A stretch of DNA of 59,103 bases from NCBI GenBank assembly GCA_964540765.1, contig CAZINW010000010.1, forward strand, positions 1 to 59,103. Direction: 5' to 3'. Position 1 is the stretch's first letter, and every line of letters begins with the position of its first letter. The position numbers were made by a program, and so were the translations under genes. Below, piece after piece: positions 50,091 to 59,009 of this stretch. The notes beneath the pieces were generated by a model. It was not told the DNA's origin and did no database searches. It saw nothing but the letters and a program-made list of their open reading frames with translations. The DNA is from CAZJLN01 sp964540765 (GTDB lineage Bacteria > Chloroflexota > Anaerolineae > Anaerolineales > Anaerolineaceae).

Positions 50091-51713
50091 TTAATCCCTG
50101 TAAATCCTGACATGGCGGTTGGGCTCCTTGCCGAATGACTGTGAGACAAGGTTGGCATCGCGTGCCATGTCGTGCTGAAGGCGGCGGATGGTGGCAGCCG
50201 CCGGCGGAAGGTCAATGAATTTCTCACCGTTCAAAACAGAGCTGATGGCTGCCTGGGTCTGATCGCCTGCGTCCATGGGATAAGGATTGTGGTCTTCCGG
50301 GATGCCCACATTGAACATGTCTGCCAGGAATTGCTCCATCTGCTGGATGGTGTTGGCTTTAAGCACGAAGACTGGAATACCGCGCTCCTCTGCTTCGATG
50401 ATTGGCTGCTGGCGTTCACGGTAATAGCGCCGCAGGGTGACGAAGGTGTCCGCATCTTCGAGGTTGCGCACCACCCGTGCCGGCACACCCAGGTATTTGA
50501 TAGTCTGAATCAACCGGTTGCGTGCCACACCGTAAGCATACAAACTTTTTTGTTTGGTGCTGGTTTGTTTTTCAGAGCTTCCCGGCAAGTCTTCAATGAC
50601 TGTTTCGTACCTTTGTTTCTGGCGACTGTCACCATTTCCCCTTTGGAAAGGTGACTTTTCCATGCCATTGCTGTGTTTGAGGGTCTGTGAGGCAGTCGCT
50701 GCAGCCGGGATCACGGCTTTTTGGATATGGATCTTGTTTTCTGCATCTCGGAAGCGAATTTCAGGCGGCAGCGGATAACCCCTCAAAAGGGCATCCACTG
50801 AGGCAGCGATGTCAGCATGCACAGCAATGCGATGGCGATCCTGGATCTCCACCAGCACCGCAAACGTAGGTGGGGCACGCCGTTCAAGCACGGTTTTTTG
50901 GGTACCGCGTCGACGCGCTTCATCATCGGAAAGAGTGACCGATTCAATCCCGCCAATCAGGTCGGAAAGGGTGGGGTTGAGCAGGATATTTTCAAGGGTA
51001 TTGCCATGCGCTGTACCGATCAACTGAACGCCACGCTCGGCAATGGTGCGGGCTGCCTGGGCTTCTAATTCACGCCCGATTTCGTCAATCACGATCACTT
51101 CCGGATTGTGGTTTTCAACCGCTTCGATCATGACTTCATGTTGCAGTGAAGGTCGCGCCACCTGCATGCGGCGGGCAGCGCCGACAGCCGGGTGCGGCAC
51201 ATCGCCATCGCCACCAATTTCGTTGGAGGTATCCACAATCACCACCCGGCGTGATGATGCCAGAATCCTGGCTGCCTCACGCAGCATGGTGGTTTTTCCC
51301 ACACCGGGTCGACCTAGGATGAGAATGCTCTGACCGGATTTGATCAGATCCTGGATGATGTCGATGGTGCCATAGACAGCACGACCAACGCGGCAGGTGA
51401 GCCCGACGATATGACCGCGGCGATTACGGATGGCTGAAATGCGGTGGAGTGTGCGTTCAAGACCCGCGCGGTTGTCAGCGTCAAAATCACTGATGCGATC
51501 AGTCACATACGCCAAGTCTTCCTGGATTGCTTCCTTTTCGAAGAGGATCACCTCGCGCCCCACAAAGCGCGCGGTAGGATAGCGCCCCAGGTCCAGGATC
51601 ACTTCCAGGAGATTGTCGCTGTCATCAAGTTCAAGTACTTTTTGAGCTACAGATGGGGGCAATACATTCAACAGTGCCTCAAGGTCATCTGTTATTTTTT
51701 GAGTTTGCGTCAT
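50091..51713 (-). CDS. SpoIIIAA/Ycf45-like AAA ATPase with R3H domain
   Basis: A 540-residue protein. Residues 1-110 form an N-terminal domain, followed by an AAA ATPase with Walker A GRPGVGKT (134-141), ARRMQVARPSLQHEVMIEAVENHNPEVIVIDEIG (Walker B VIVIDEIG) and IGTAHGNTLENILLNPTL. After a linker and a second basic domain, the C-terminus (ATIRRLQHDMARDANLVSQSFGKEPNRHVRIYR) is an R3H nucleic-acid-binding domain. Relatives are the chloroplast/cyanobacterial ycf45 product and SpoIIIAA-type ATPases; the cellular function in non-sporulating bacteria is unknown. Coupled to tmk. Confidence 0.85.
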   Translation of the reverse strand: MTQTQKITDDLEALLNVLPPSVAQKVLELDDSDNLLEVILDLGRYPTARFVGREVILFEKEAIQEDLAYVTDRISDFDADNRAGLERTLHRISAIRNRRGHIVGLTCRVGRAVYGTIDIIQDLIKSGQSILILGRPGVGKTTMLREAARILASSRRVVIVDTSNEIGGDGDVPHPAVGAARRMQVARPSLQHEVMIEAVENHNPEVIVIDEIGRELEAQAARTIAERGVQLIGTAHGNTLENILLNPTLSDLIGGIESVTLSDDEARRRGTQKTVLERRAPPTFAVLVEIQDRHRIAVHADIAASVDALLRGYPLPPEIRFRDAENKIHIQKAVIPAAATASQTLKHSNGMEKSPFQRGNGDSRQKQRYETVIEDLPGSSEKQTSTKQKSLYAYGVARNRLIQTIKYLGVPARVVRNLEDADTFVTLRRYYRERQQPIIEAEERGIPVFVLKANTIQQMEQFLADMFNVGIPEDHNPYPMDAGDQTQAAISSVLNGEKFIDLPPAAATIRRLQHDMARDANLVSQSFGKEPNRHVRIYRD

Positions 51714-51843
51714 TTTCTAAGAATATGCTTACCTTGCTTCTTTTATTTTTGAAGACAAATGTCTCCATCTTGATTTTATCCCAAATCAGGTGCCTTGTGG
51801 TAAGGAAATTCATCCATCGTAGGTTTTAAGGCATGGAATGGAG

Positions 51844-52662
51844 TTATTGCTGTAGCCCGGATGGGTTTGAAGTTGATTTTTGTTCAATATGGGCTACAGG
51901 CAAACTTGTGTCTGCCCTGCTGTTTTTCAAATCGGGTAACTCCAGGGCATTGCTGACCTTTTGTCGCAGCGCCATATATTTGACCATTAACACCTGCTCT
52001 GGGCTGCAAGTTGCATCCAACTGCTGCATGAGGTCATCCAGCCAGGGTTGATAGGAACGTACGCAGATGGACACAGGTCGTTTGCCAGGTGATGGCAGGC
52101 ATGCCAGCATATCACTGATGACCTGTGGATCGTCTGCGGTGCCGGGATGAATAATGGGCAGTGCCCAAATGCCTTTTGGACCGTAAACCAGATCAACATA
52201 ACCTTTCAGGTCACCATGGGCATCTGTGTAAACCAGCCCGAGCATGGCACGCCGCGTAAGTGGTTCCAGGTTGTGGAAGATTTTTGGCACAAGGCTTTGA
52301 TGCAATGCACGCATGGCGTTAATATCGCAGCTGTTCCAGACCCGCCAGCAGTGTTCGGATTTTTCGGAAGTAATCCTGGCAGGATCCAATTGCCAGAAGC
52401 GTTGTTTCGCCCAGACGTTGAAATCAATGCGGCGGAAGGCTTCCAAAAAAGGTGAGAGCGTGTCGAGTTCGCACATCAGGCTGAAAGCACCCCAGGTTGC
52501 GCTTGCCCGCGTCATCTCCTCAAGCAGTTCTGTCACATTGCTGAGGTCATCGTCTTCCCCTGCGAGGAGGTAAATCAGTTGGGCAGATTGCGAGCCGAGC
52601 TGATGGGATACCTGTCCAACCATGGGTTTCTGCTCTCCTGCAGGCTCACAGACGACAGTCAA
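51844..52662 (-). CDS. GNAT-like protein of unknown function, start unresolved
   Basis: A protein of at least 272 residues. A GNAT-like core is suggested by RAMLGLVYTDAHGDLKGYVDLVYGPKGIWALPIIHPG, and the sequence ends with a low-complexity tail. The frame stays open upstream to 52863 and reads IRPLAWHDLPALFQSSSRFV, the usual N-terminal style of GNAT proteins, but has no ATG, GTG or TTG before 52662. An ATC at 52815, 12 bases after the start of GGAGATGG, is the best candidate for a non-AUG start; a base error near the pdxT end is another. It would be coupled to pdxT, whose stop it overlaps. Function not assigned. Confidence 0.55.
   Translation of the reverse strand: MTVVCEPAGEQKPMVGQVSHQLGSQSAQLIYLLAGEDDDLSNVTELLEEMTRASATWGAFSLMCELDTLSPFLEAFRRIDFNVWAKQRFWQLDPARITSEKSEHCWRVWNSCDINAMRALHQSLVPKIFHNLEPLTRRAMLGLVYTDAHGDLKGYVDLVYGPKGIWALPIIHPGTADDPQVISDMLACLPSPGKRPVSICVRSYQPWLDDLMQQLDATCSPEQVLMVKYMALRQKVSNALELPDLKNSRADTSLPVAHIEQKSTSNPSGLQQ
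51850..51899. repeat. inverted repeat at the 3' end of the GNAT-like gene
   Basis: CTGTAGCCC (51850-51858) and GGGCTACAG (51891-51899) pair perfectly around 32 bases, partly coding for the C-terminal tail. Similar TAGCCCGGAT-type palindromes occur as intergenic repeats in other bacteria. Confidence 0.55.
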
Positions 52663-52796
52663 CTGGTCAAAGGCAGGGTTAATGACAGAGAGAAGATTGG
52701 TAAACGTGAGGGGACTGCCGCGGGTGATACGCTGAATGCTGTCGAGGCTGACAAACCTTGAGGAGGACTGAAACAGGGCTGGCAGGTCATGCCAGG

Positions 52797-53390
52797 CTAA
52801 GGGACGGATTGCGATTGGACCATCTCCATGAAAAACCGGTGAAAACGCACGTCCTCTGTCAACTCAGGGTGGAAGGAAGTTGCCAGCAAATGTCCCTGTT
52901 GGGCGGCAACAATGCGTCCATCGGGCAGGGTTAACAGGGTGTGTGTGCGACCAAAAACGCTCTCAATGATGGGGGCGCGGATGAAGACGGCATGGTAGGG
53001 AAAATCCTCTTCCCCACGGTGAACCAGGAAAGGAACCTCCAAGTCGATCTCAAAGGAATCCACCTGGCGCCCAAAGGCATTGCGTTCCACCGTCATGTCC
53101 ATCAAATTGAGCAGGGGTTGTTTGCGGCGTGCATCTTTGGATAGAAAAATGGCACCAGCACAGGTGCCCCAAATGGCTTTTGCTTGACCGAACTTTTGTA
53201 AGGGCTCCATCAGTTTGTAATCCACTGCCATTTTACCGATGGTGGTGGATTCGCCACCAGGAATGATCAAACCATCCAGATCGTCCAACTGATACGGAAG
53301 GCGCACTTCAGAGCCAATCACACCCAACTTATCCAGGATGATCAAATGTTCAACAAAATCACCCTGAAGGGCAAGCACACCGATTTTCAC
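52797..53390 (-). CDS. pdxT: pyridoxal 5'-phosphate synthase glutaminase subunit
   Basis: A 197-residue class I glutaminase supplying ammonia to PdxS. Catalytic triad: Cys77 in WGTCAGAIFL, His174 and Glu176 in SFHPELTED. IPGGESTTIGK (about 43-53) lines the oxyanion hole. It starts 22 bases after pdxS. Confidence 0.96.
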   Translation of the reverse strand: MKIGVLALQGDFVEHLIILDKLGVIGSEVRLPYQLDDLDGLIIPGGESTTIGKMAVDYKLMEPLQKFGQAKAIWGTCAGAIFLSKDARRKQPLLNLMDMTVERNAFGRQVDSFEIDLEVPFLVHRGEEDFPYHAVFIRAPIIESVFGRTHTLLTLPDGRIVAAQQGHLLATSFHPELTEDVRFHRFFMEMVQSQSVP

Positions 53391-53412
53391 AAGATTACTT
53401 CCTGTAGGAAGG

Positions 53413-54300
53413 TTACCAACCGCGTCCGGCGATCAATTCCTGATCGGGAATGCTTGAGACCTGGCGCCCGAACATGGGTTCACCTAGGTTGCGGCTGATC
53501 TCTGCCAGCAATTTGGCATCCTTGTAGTGGGTGGTGGCTTTGACGATGGCAGATGCCCGCCTGGCTGGATCGCCGGATTTGAAGATGCCTGACCCGACGA
53601 AAACGCCATCCACACCGAGCTGCATCATCAGGGCTGCGTCTGCAGGGGTGGCAATTCCGCCCGCAGCAAAATTGACCACGGGCAATTTGCCTGTGCTGTG
53701 TACATCCACAACAAGTTCATAGGGCGCGCCGATGTTTTTGGCATAAGCCATCCACTCCTCTGTGGGCATATTCTGAAGGGTACGTATCTCACCGAGCACC
53801 GTGCGGGCATGCCGGACGGCTTCAACCACATCACCGGTACCGGCTTCGCCCTTGGTGCGGATCATGGCAGCGCCTTCGCCGATGCGGCGCAGGGCTTCGC
53901 CCAGGTTGCGGCAGCCGCACACAAAAGGCACTTTGAAGTCATGTTTGTAAATGTGATGGGCTTCATCAGCCGGGGTAAGCACCTCTGACTCGTCAATGTA
54001 ATCAACTCCCAATGCTTCCAAAATCTGCGCTTCGACGAAATGACCGATACGGCATTTTGCCATCACCGGGATGCTGACCGTCTCCATGATCTTGAGAATC
54101 AATTCAGGGTCCGACATGCGCGCCACCCCGCCATCCGCGCGGATATCCGCAGGAACGCGTTCCAAAGCCATCACGGCAACTGCGCCGGCATCTTCCGCGA
54201 TGCGGGCATGTTCAGGCGTGACCACATCCATGATCACACCCCCTTTTAACATCTGTGCAAGACCTTTCTTGACAGCAAAACCAGCAATTTGCTGTTCCAT
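53413..54300 (-). CDS. pdxS: pyridoxal 5'-phosphate synthase lyase subunit
   Basis: A 295-residue TIM-barrel enzyme that builds PLP from ribose-5-phosphate, glyceraldehyde-3-phosphate and ammonia. Catalytic lysines are Lys82 (VMAKCRIGH) and Lys150 (IRTKGEAGTGDV), with the phosphate site FAAGGIATPADAALMMQLG. It forms a dodecamer with PdxT outside. The pair serves PLP-enzymes such as the methionine lyase-like protein in this window. No PdxR-type regulator is nearby. Confidence 0.97.
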   Translation of the reverse strand: MEQQIAGFAVKKGLAQMLKGGVIMDVVTPEHARIAEDAGAVAVMALERVPADIRADGGVARMSDPELILKIMETVSIPVMAKCRIGHFVEAQILEALGVDYIDESEVLTPADEAHHIYKHDFKVPFVCGCRNLGEALRRIGEGAAMIRTKGEAGTGDVVEAVRHARTVLGEIRTLQNMPTEEWMAYAKNIGAPYELVVDVHSTGKLPVVNFAAGGIATPADAALMMQLGVDGVFVGSGIFKSGDPARRASAIVKATTHYKDAKLLAEISRNLGEPMFGRQVSSIPDQELIAGRGW

Positions 54301-54453
54301 ACAACCTCCGATACTAATATTTTATGTACACCGATTCTACCACCGGAAAGGGTTAAGGGCAAATGTTACGGAAGCACCAATCTATTGTAAAGATCATTTC
54401 ACATGACTAAAATGAGGTCCTTGAAATAAGACAGGTAGGATCATCTCTCCGGA

Positions 54454-55503
54454 TCAATGCAGTAATTCCTTATGATCAACCAACTTGCCGTCGATGAGTG
54501 CTTTAACAGCTTCGTCAATACTCACCAGGTCGGTCACGACCGGCTGGATATTGAGGCTTCTCATGCTGTTATAGGCACCCATCCCCATGCCGCCGCAGAT
54601 CAATGCTTTACAATCCGCGATGGTCTCTGCCATACTGAGGTGTTTGCCGTGCGAACTGGCGTCCATGCCATGATCTATTTCGTGATCGCCATGCTCACCA
54701 TGTTGTGCGGCAAATTGAGAATGCCCCATTTTATCGCGCATTTCACGCTCAATGACCTTCCCCTCTTCAATGGTAAGCACGAGGTAATACGGTGCACGTC
54801 CAAAATGCTGACTGATGGTTTTTCCGTTGTCTGTAATCACTGCAATTTTCATATTAAATTCCTTTCTCATAGTTTGTAGTGAAAAATGATGACCATCCGG
54901 TGTTTCATTTTCGTCGGATGGGTAAAAAACAAGTAAAATCCGGGCGAGTTCTTCCCCGGTATTTTCCCAACAATGCGGCAGGTGCGCCTGAAATACCAGG
55001 CTGTCACCCACATGCATGACGTAACTGTCATCTTCTATCTGGTATCGAATGGTTCCGCATAGGCAGTAGACAAACTCATGCCCGGTGTGAACGACAGGTC
55101 GGTTGCCGCTGCTCATGCCTGGGTTCAGACTGACAATGAAAGGCTGCACTGCATTTCCCGCCAGCTCTTTCCCCAAACTTTCTAATACCGTGGATCCAAT
55201 GCTTACTTGAGGGCGGTCATCGGCAGGTGTAAACACCACCTGTTTTTCGATGACCTCTGTCTCAAAAAATGCCGACAGCGGTACCTTCAGGGCTAATGCC
55301 AATTGCTGCAGGGTGCTGACAGATGGGGAGGTTTTCCCATTTTCGATCATGCTTAAAGTGTTGATATTTAAACCGCTGGATTCTGCCAGGGCTCGCAGGG
55401 AGAATCCTTGCCTTGTACGCAGCTCCCGTAAATTGTTGCCAACAAGCAGCTCTGCCGGGAAAATTTCGCCTAAATTATCAGCAATGCCTTTGTTTATTGT
55501 CAT
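54454..55503 (-). CDS. XRE-cupin regulator fused to a His-rich NifX/NifB-type domain
   Basis: A 349-residue fusion. Residues 22-75 are an HTH of the XRE type (NLRELRTRQGFSLRALAESS). A cupin follows at about 120-195 (PVVHTGHEFVYCLCGTIRYQ, GDSLVFQAHLPHCWENTG). From Met218 the protein becomes a dinitrogenase cofactor/NifX-like domain (MKIAVITDNGKTISQHFGRA) with a His-rich insert GEHGDHEIDHGMDASSHGKH that may bind metal. GAGAAAGGA lies seven bases before the codon of Met218 at 54852, so a separate NifX-type protein could also be made. I start at 55503, the Met before the HTH. Divergent from the PadR/DUF5320 genes. Confidence 0.8.
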   Translation of the reverse strand: MTINKGIADNLGEIFPAELLVGNNLRELRTRQGFSLRALAESSGLNINTLSMIENGKTSPSVSTLQQLALALKVPLSAFFETEVIEKQVVFTPADDRPQVSIGSTVLESLGKELAGNAVQPFIVSLNPGMSSGNRPVVHTGHEFVYCLCGTIRYQIEDDSYVMHVGDSLVFQAHLPHCWENTGEELARILLVFYPSDENETPDGHHFSLQTMRKEFNMKIAVITDNGKTISQHFGRAPYYLVLTIEEGKVIEREMRDKMGHSQFAAQHGEHGDHEIDHGMDASSHGKHLSMAETIADCKALICGGMGMGAYNSMRSLNIQPVVTDLVSIDEAVKALIDGKLVDHKELLH

Positions 55504-55708
55504 CAGTAATTCAATATTTAATAATTCGTCCTTTGATGGAAGTATCTCAAACTTGCACAGAGTCTGAATGACACTAGCTTTAAGAACGTTAAGCCAATAG
55601 TATACCATAACATCCTAATAATATAGTAAATAGATCCGGTTAAATCAATAATCATATGATTTTACATATAAAAAATTGAAGTATCTGCGAATATTCACTA
55701 TTTATCTA

Positions 55709-55737
55709 TTGACAAATAATGATTAGTTTGTTATATT
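55709..55737 (+). promoter_or_regulatory. sigma70-type promoter of the PadR-DUF5320 unit
   Basis: TTGACA (55709-55714), 17-base spacer, TATATT (55732-55737), 32 bases before the PadR ATG. The divergent XRE gene start lies 200 bases to the left, so both promoters share this AT-rich gap. Confidence 0.75.
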
Positions 55738-55769
55738 ATAGAAAGAATAACGATCGGAGGTACAGGCAA

Positions 55770-56138
55770 ATGCCAAGACATCACAGAGGATGGGCAATGC
55801 ACCATCTTGAGAATGTTGAAATAACCCATTCTCCAGTGATCGTATCGCTGCTGGAGCCGGTTTTACTCTTTATGATCAAACAGCACCCGCGCCATGGCTA
55901 CAGCCTGCTGGCAGATCTTGAGGCGATCAAAATGGGCACCATCCAACCCGGCGTGGTGTACCGCACTCTGCATGAGTTGGAAGCTCTGGGGTGGATCGCA
56001 TCCCAATGGGATACCGATCAGACCCAGGGACCACCGCGCAGGACTTACAGCCTGACATCCAATGGCGAATCAGCCCTGGACAACTGGCGCGATGAGCTGC
56101 AGAAAGTGCAGCAGATCATTGCGGATCTGTTGAAATAA
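55770..56138 (+). CDS. PadR-family transcription regulator
   Basis: A 122-residue winged-helix regulator. HSPVIVSLLEPVLLFMIKQHPRHGYSLLADLEAI and TIQPGVVYRTLHELEALGWI are the PadR DNA-binding core, followed by PRRTYSLTSNG (wing) and a short C-terminal helix. The N-terminal PRHHRGWAMHHLENVEI is basic/His-rich. GGAGGT is nine bases before ATG 55770, supporting this start over 55719. It precedes the DUF5320 gene by 56 bases in the same direction and probably regulates this locus. Confidence 0.9.
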   Translation: MPRHHRGWAMHHLENVEITHSPVIVSLLEPVLLFMIKQHPRHGYSLLADLEAIKMGTIQPGVVYRTLHELEALGWIASQWDTDQTQGPPRRTYSLTSNGESALDNWRDELQKVQQIIADLLK

Positions 56139-56194
56139 TAGGGATGCAATGAATAATTTGAAAGGCAATACAAGTTTACTAAAGGAGGTAAAAT

Positions 56195-56431
56195 ATGCCT
56201 GGTTTTGATGAAACTGGACCCACCGGAACAGGTCCAAATGGAAGAGGTCTTGGCCCTTGCGGCGGAGGATCTAGAGGCTTCTTTGAGGGTTGGGGGATGC
56301 GCAGGGGCGGGCGCGGGGCAGGATGGTTTCAAACAGGGCTCTTCTCATCCGAGGATGAAGAGAAATACTTGGAACAGCAGAAGAGTTGGATTGAAACACG
56401 CCTGGAAGCACTAAAAAAATCAAAAGGTTAG
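56195..56431 (+). CDS. DUF5320 Gly-rich small protein
   Basis: A 78-residue protein: MPGFDETGPTGTGPNGRGLG is the Gly/Pro-rich DUF5320 opening (compare GDGTGPxGxGPxTGRG), then a Gly/Arg segment and a short charged C-terminal helix (EKYLEQQKSWIETRLEALK). Such proteins often lie with NifX/NifB-domain proteins; here that partner is the divergent fusion gene. Function unknown. AAAGGAGG precedes the ATG. Confidence 0.85.
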   Translation: MPGFDETGPTGTGPNGRGLGPCGGGSRGFFEGWGMRRGGRGAGWFQTGLFSSEDEEKYLEQQKSWIETRLEALKKSKG

Positions 56432-56437
56432 AAAAAA

Positions 56438-56463
56438 GTCCTGGCAGTACTTGCTGCCAGGAC
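56438..56463 (+). terminator. strong intrinsic terminator
   Basis: GTCCTGGCAG (56438-56447) pairs perfectly with CTGCCAGGAC (56454-56463) and is followed by GATTTTTTT. It ends the PadR-DUF5320 transcript. Confidence 0.92.
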
Positions 56464-56494
56464 GATTTTTTTAGACACAACTGCTAGGTTTGGG

Positions 56495-57265
56495 TTAAAG
56501 CTGGTCAATATATTTTGACTCATCCAGTTGGTCTCTCTCCTGTTCTTCTGTCAAAATTGGCTCGGCAGGTTTGACCGAGCCGACCCTTTCCGCAGCCTCG
56601 GCGGATGCCAGTTCTGCGGGGGTGGCACGCCTGGTCATGACAAACCTCTTACAGGATTCACAGCGCTCCAGCCTGCCAACCACCAGGTTCATGCCCAGCC
56701 GCGAGCGCGGAAAAGGATGCCCGCATTTGGGGCAGATGGTGCCCCCTAAGGGTCCATAGTCGCGCGGCTTGCCAGTGTCTGTCGGTTTTTTTGGTCGACC
56801 GATCATCTGGACGAGCGTACTGATGCCGATCGCTGCGATCACTACCACACCGATGGGCACGAGGATGTTTTTCATGCCGCTGTTTTGCTCTTCCTGTGTG
56901 ACGAAGTTATAACGGATGGCATCCGTGGTGATGGATGTGCCGTCTTTCATCAGCACGTTGGCGCTCAGATCATGCCAGCCCGCGCCTTGCTGATCAGTAT
57001 CGAATTGAAATTTAAAAGGCGCCTGATTCACAGTTGCCATTTCCTCACCACCAATCAGGAAAATGACCTGCTGCACCTGGGTTTCATCGCCAACCAGGCT
57101 GATGCTCATGGTGCCACGCACGTTGCTGCCTGCCCCATAGCCAAAATCACGCCGCAGCGAGACGCGGTAACCTTCATCGTCTTGTGCGGCAACCACATGC
57201 ACATTTGTGAGGATCAGAGCCAATCCAAGCAACAAACTGGTCAAGAGATTTCTGAATTTAAGCAT
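56495..57265 (-). CDS. exported/membrane zinc-ribbon protein of an ABC operon
   Basis: A 256-residue protein with an N-terminal signal (cleaved near VVAAQD, residue 27), an extracytoplasmic beta-rich domain (28-130; SLRRDFGYGAGSNVRGTMSISLVG), one membrane segment (about 134-153) and a cytoplasmic tail with a zinc ribbon (CPKCGHPF about 178-185, CESCKRF about 204-210). The arrangement could link an outside event to a cytoplasmic zinc module. It lies eight bases after the permease gene, so it belongs to the ABC unit. No family name recognised. Confidence 0.7.
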   Translation of the reverse strand: MLKFRNLLTSLLLGLALILTNVHVVAAQDDEGYRVSLRRDFGYGAGSNVRGTMSISLVGDETQVQQVIFLIGGEEMATVNQAPFKFQFDTDQQGAGWHDLSANVLMKDGTSITTDAIRYNFVTQEEQNSGMKNILVPIGVVVIAAIGISTLVQMIGRPKKPTDTGKPRDYGPLGGTICPKCGHPFPRSRLGMNLVVGRLERCESCKRFVMTRRATPAELASAEAAERVGSVKPAEPILTEEQERDQLDESKYIDQL

Positions 57266-57273
57266 GAATTATC

Positions 57274-58065
57274 TCACTTCCAGCGCGTGAGGATGGCTTC
57301 GCGCTCAAAAATGCTTGCGCCAAGGTAGATCATGCCGATGTCGATCAGGATCAGCGCAGCAATGGTGATCAGCATGAAGTTAATATTGATCACAATCACG
57401 CCAGCAAGCTGGGCAAACAGAACCGCCATCAATGGCACGATGATGACAGAGGAAATCTGTTCCGCAACGCGCGGGTCATTGACACGTGAGGACACATAAA
57501 GCGAAAAATTGACTGCCGCCACAGCCATCAGGGGGGCAGCCACCAGGATGCCAAGCAGCCAGGTGGGTCCTCCGATATAGGCGCGCACTCCGTCTGAAAC
57601 GCCGATGAGGGGCAGAGCCAGCAGGAAAACTCCAAATGCCGCCCAACTGACCAGGATGGCAGGGATGGCAGCAGCCAGGCACTTGCCTGCCAGCAATTCC
57701 ACAGTGCTGATGGGCGTGGCGAGTAGGGGTTCCAGACTGCGGGTGGTTTTTTCTCCCACGATGCTGTATGCTGCAATCGTGATCGGGATCATGATTGGCA
57801 TCAGCATGAACATGATCAGGAACTCGTTGACCAGGTAGATCTGCATGCACTCACCGGCATTGAGACCGACACAGGCTTCCAAAAAACCTGCCGGGACGTC
57901 AGCAGTGCCAGCGCTCATGTCTCCCATGGCGTTGCCCATCACGGAGAGCATTACCAGCGGCAGCAGGGTGAAAAGCATGGGCAGCAAGGTGAGCGTTAAG
58001 ATCACCATGCGGTTTTTAAAGACCTCAGCCCATTCTTTTTCGATGATGGTGCGGATGTGATTCAT
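57274..58065 (-). CDS. ABC-2 type permease (NatB/CcmB-like)
   Basis: A 263-residue membrane protein with six segments. The opening RTIIEKEWAEVFKNRMVI and the loop GEKTTRSLEPLLATPISTVELLAGK are hallmark regions of this class of exporter permeases. Overlaps the ATPase stop by four bases (ATGA). Likely acts as a homodimer with the ATPase since only one permease gene is present. Confidence 0.88.
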   Translation of the reverse strand: MNHIRTIIEKEWAEVFKNRMVILTLTLLPMLFTLLPLVMLSVMGNAMGDMSAGTADVPAGFLEACVGLNAGECMQIYLVNEFLIMFMLMPIMIPITIAAYSIVGEKTTRSLEPLLATPISTVELLAGKCLAAAIPAILVSWAAFGVFLLALPLIGVSDGVRAYIGGPTWLLGILVAAPLMAVAAVNFSLYVSSRVNDPRVAEQISSVIIVPLMAVLFAQLAGVIVININFMLITIAALILIDIGMIYLGASIFEREAILTRWK

Positions 58066-59009
58066 GCATGCCTCTCTTTCTCACCGGCGTGCAGCATTTC
58101 AAGGTAGATCTGCTCAAGGGAGTGGCGCAATTCGCCAACATAGAGGATATCTGCGCCGGCATTCACCAAGGTGCGGATGACCTCAGGATTATCGTGCTCA
58201 GGGTGATCCAGGCTGATAACCAGCTTACCGTTGACCTCTTCTGCATTATTGACGAAAGGGAGTGCCAGTATCAAAGGCAGCCAGGCTTCGTTCAACTCAC
58301 GCAAATGCAAGACCACTTTGCGACCATAAAGCTGCTGACGCAGCGCTTGAGGCGTGTCAATTGCGATCAATTGCTGTTTGAAGATCCCGATGCGGTCGCA
58401 CAGGCGGTCAGCCTCATCCAGGTTGTGGGTGCACATGAAGATCGTGCGCCCGCGTTCCTTTAATTCTTCAATAAAATCCCGTACCACCTTGGCAGCTTCA
58501 GGGTCAAGCCCGCTTGTGGGTTCATCCAGGAAGAGTACTTTGGGTTCGTGCAGAATGGCGCGTGCAATCGCCAGTTTCTGGCGCATGCCTTTGGAAAAAC
58601 TGCCAACCGGATCAGAACGGCGATCGTAAAGCCCCAGCATTTGCAGGTATTTTTTGACCGCACCCGGCACGTCCGCCACATCGTACAGTTTGGCAAAGAT
58701 GCTCAGGTTCTTTTCCGCCGAAAGGCGTTCATACATGCCTGGTGTCTCGGTCAGTATTCCGACAGACCTGCGGATTTGAATATCTTCTTTGCCAAGCGTG
58801 AGCCCATTGACAGTAGCGCTGCCACGTGTGGGACCGATCAGGCTGGTCAGCATGCGCACCGTGGTGGTCTTGCCGGCGCCATTGGGGCCAAGGAAACCAA
58901 AGACTTCACCCTCACTGACGCTCAGTGTCAGTGAGTCAACAGCAGTGATCTCCTGATCCCCTTTTTTACCAAGTTTAAAGACTTTGGTGAGGTCCTGTGT
59001 TTTGATCAT
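58062..59009 (-). CDS. ABC exporter ATPase
   Basis: A 315-residue ATPase. Walker A GPNGAGKT is at 41-48, the Q-loop region GILTETPGMYERLSA, the signature FSKGMRQKLAIARAI (SKGMR variant seen in NatA-like exporters), Walker B VLFLDEPTSGLDPE and H-loop CTHNLDEADRLC. The C-terminal extra domain (about 220-305) matches the NatA/CcmA group. AAGGATAG precedes the ATG. First gene of the ATPase-permease-zinc ribbon operon. Confidence 0.94.
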   Translation of the reverse strand: MIKTQDLTKVFKLGKKGDQEITAVDSLTLSVSEGEVFGFLGPNGAGKTTTVRMLTSLIGPTRGSATVNGLTLGKEDIQIRRSVGILTETPGMYERLSAEKNLSIFAKLYDVADVPGAVKKYLQMLGLYDRRSDPVGSFSKGMRQKLAIARAILHEPKVLFLDEPTSGLDPEAAKVVRDFIEELKERGRTIFMCTHNLDEADRLCDRIGIFKQQLIAIDTPQALRQQLYGRKVVLHLRELNEAWLPLILALPFVNNAEEVNGKLVISLDHPEHDNPEVIRTLVNAGADILYVGELRHSLEQIYLEMLHAGEKERHA

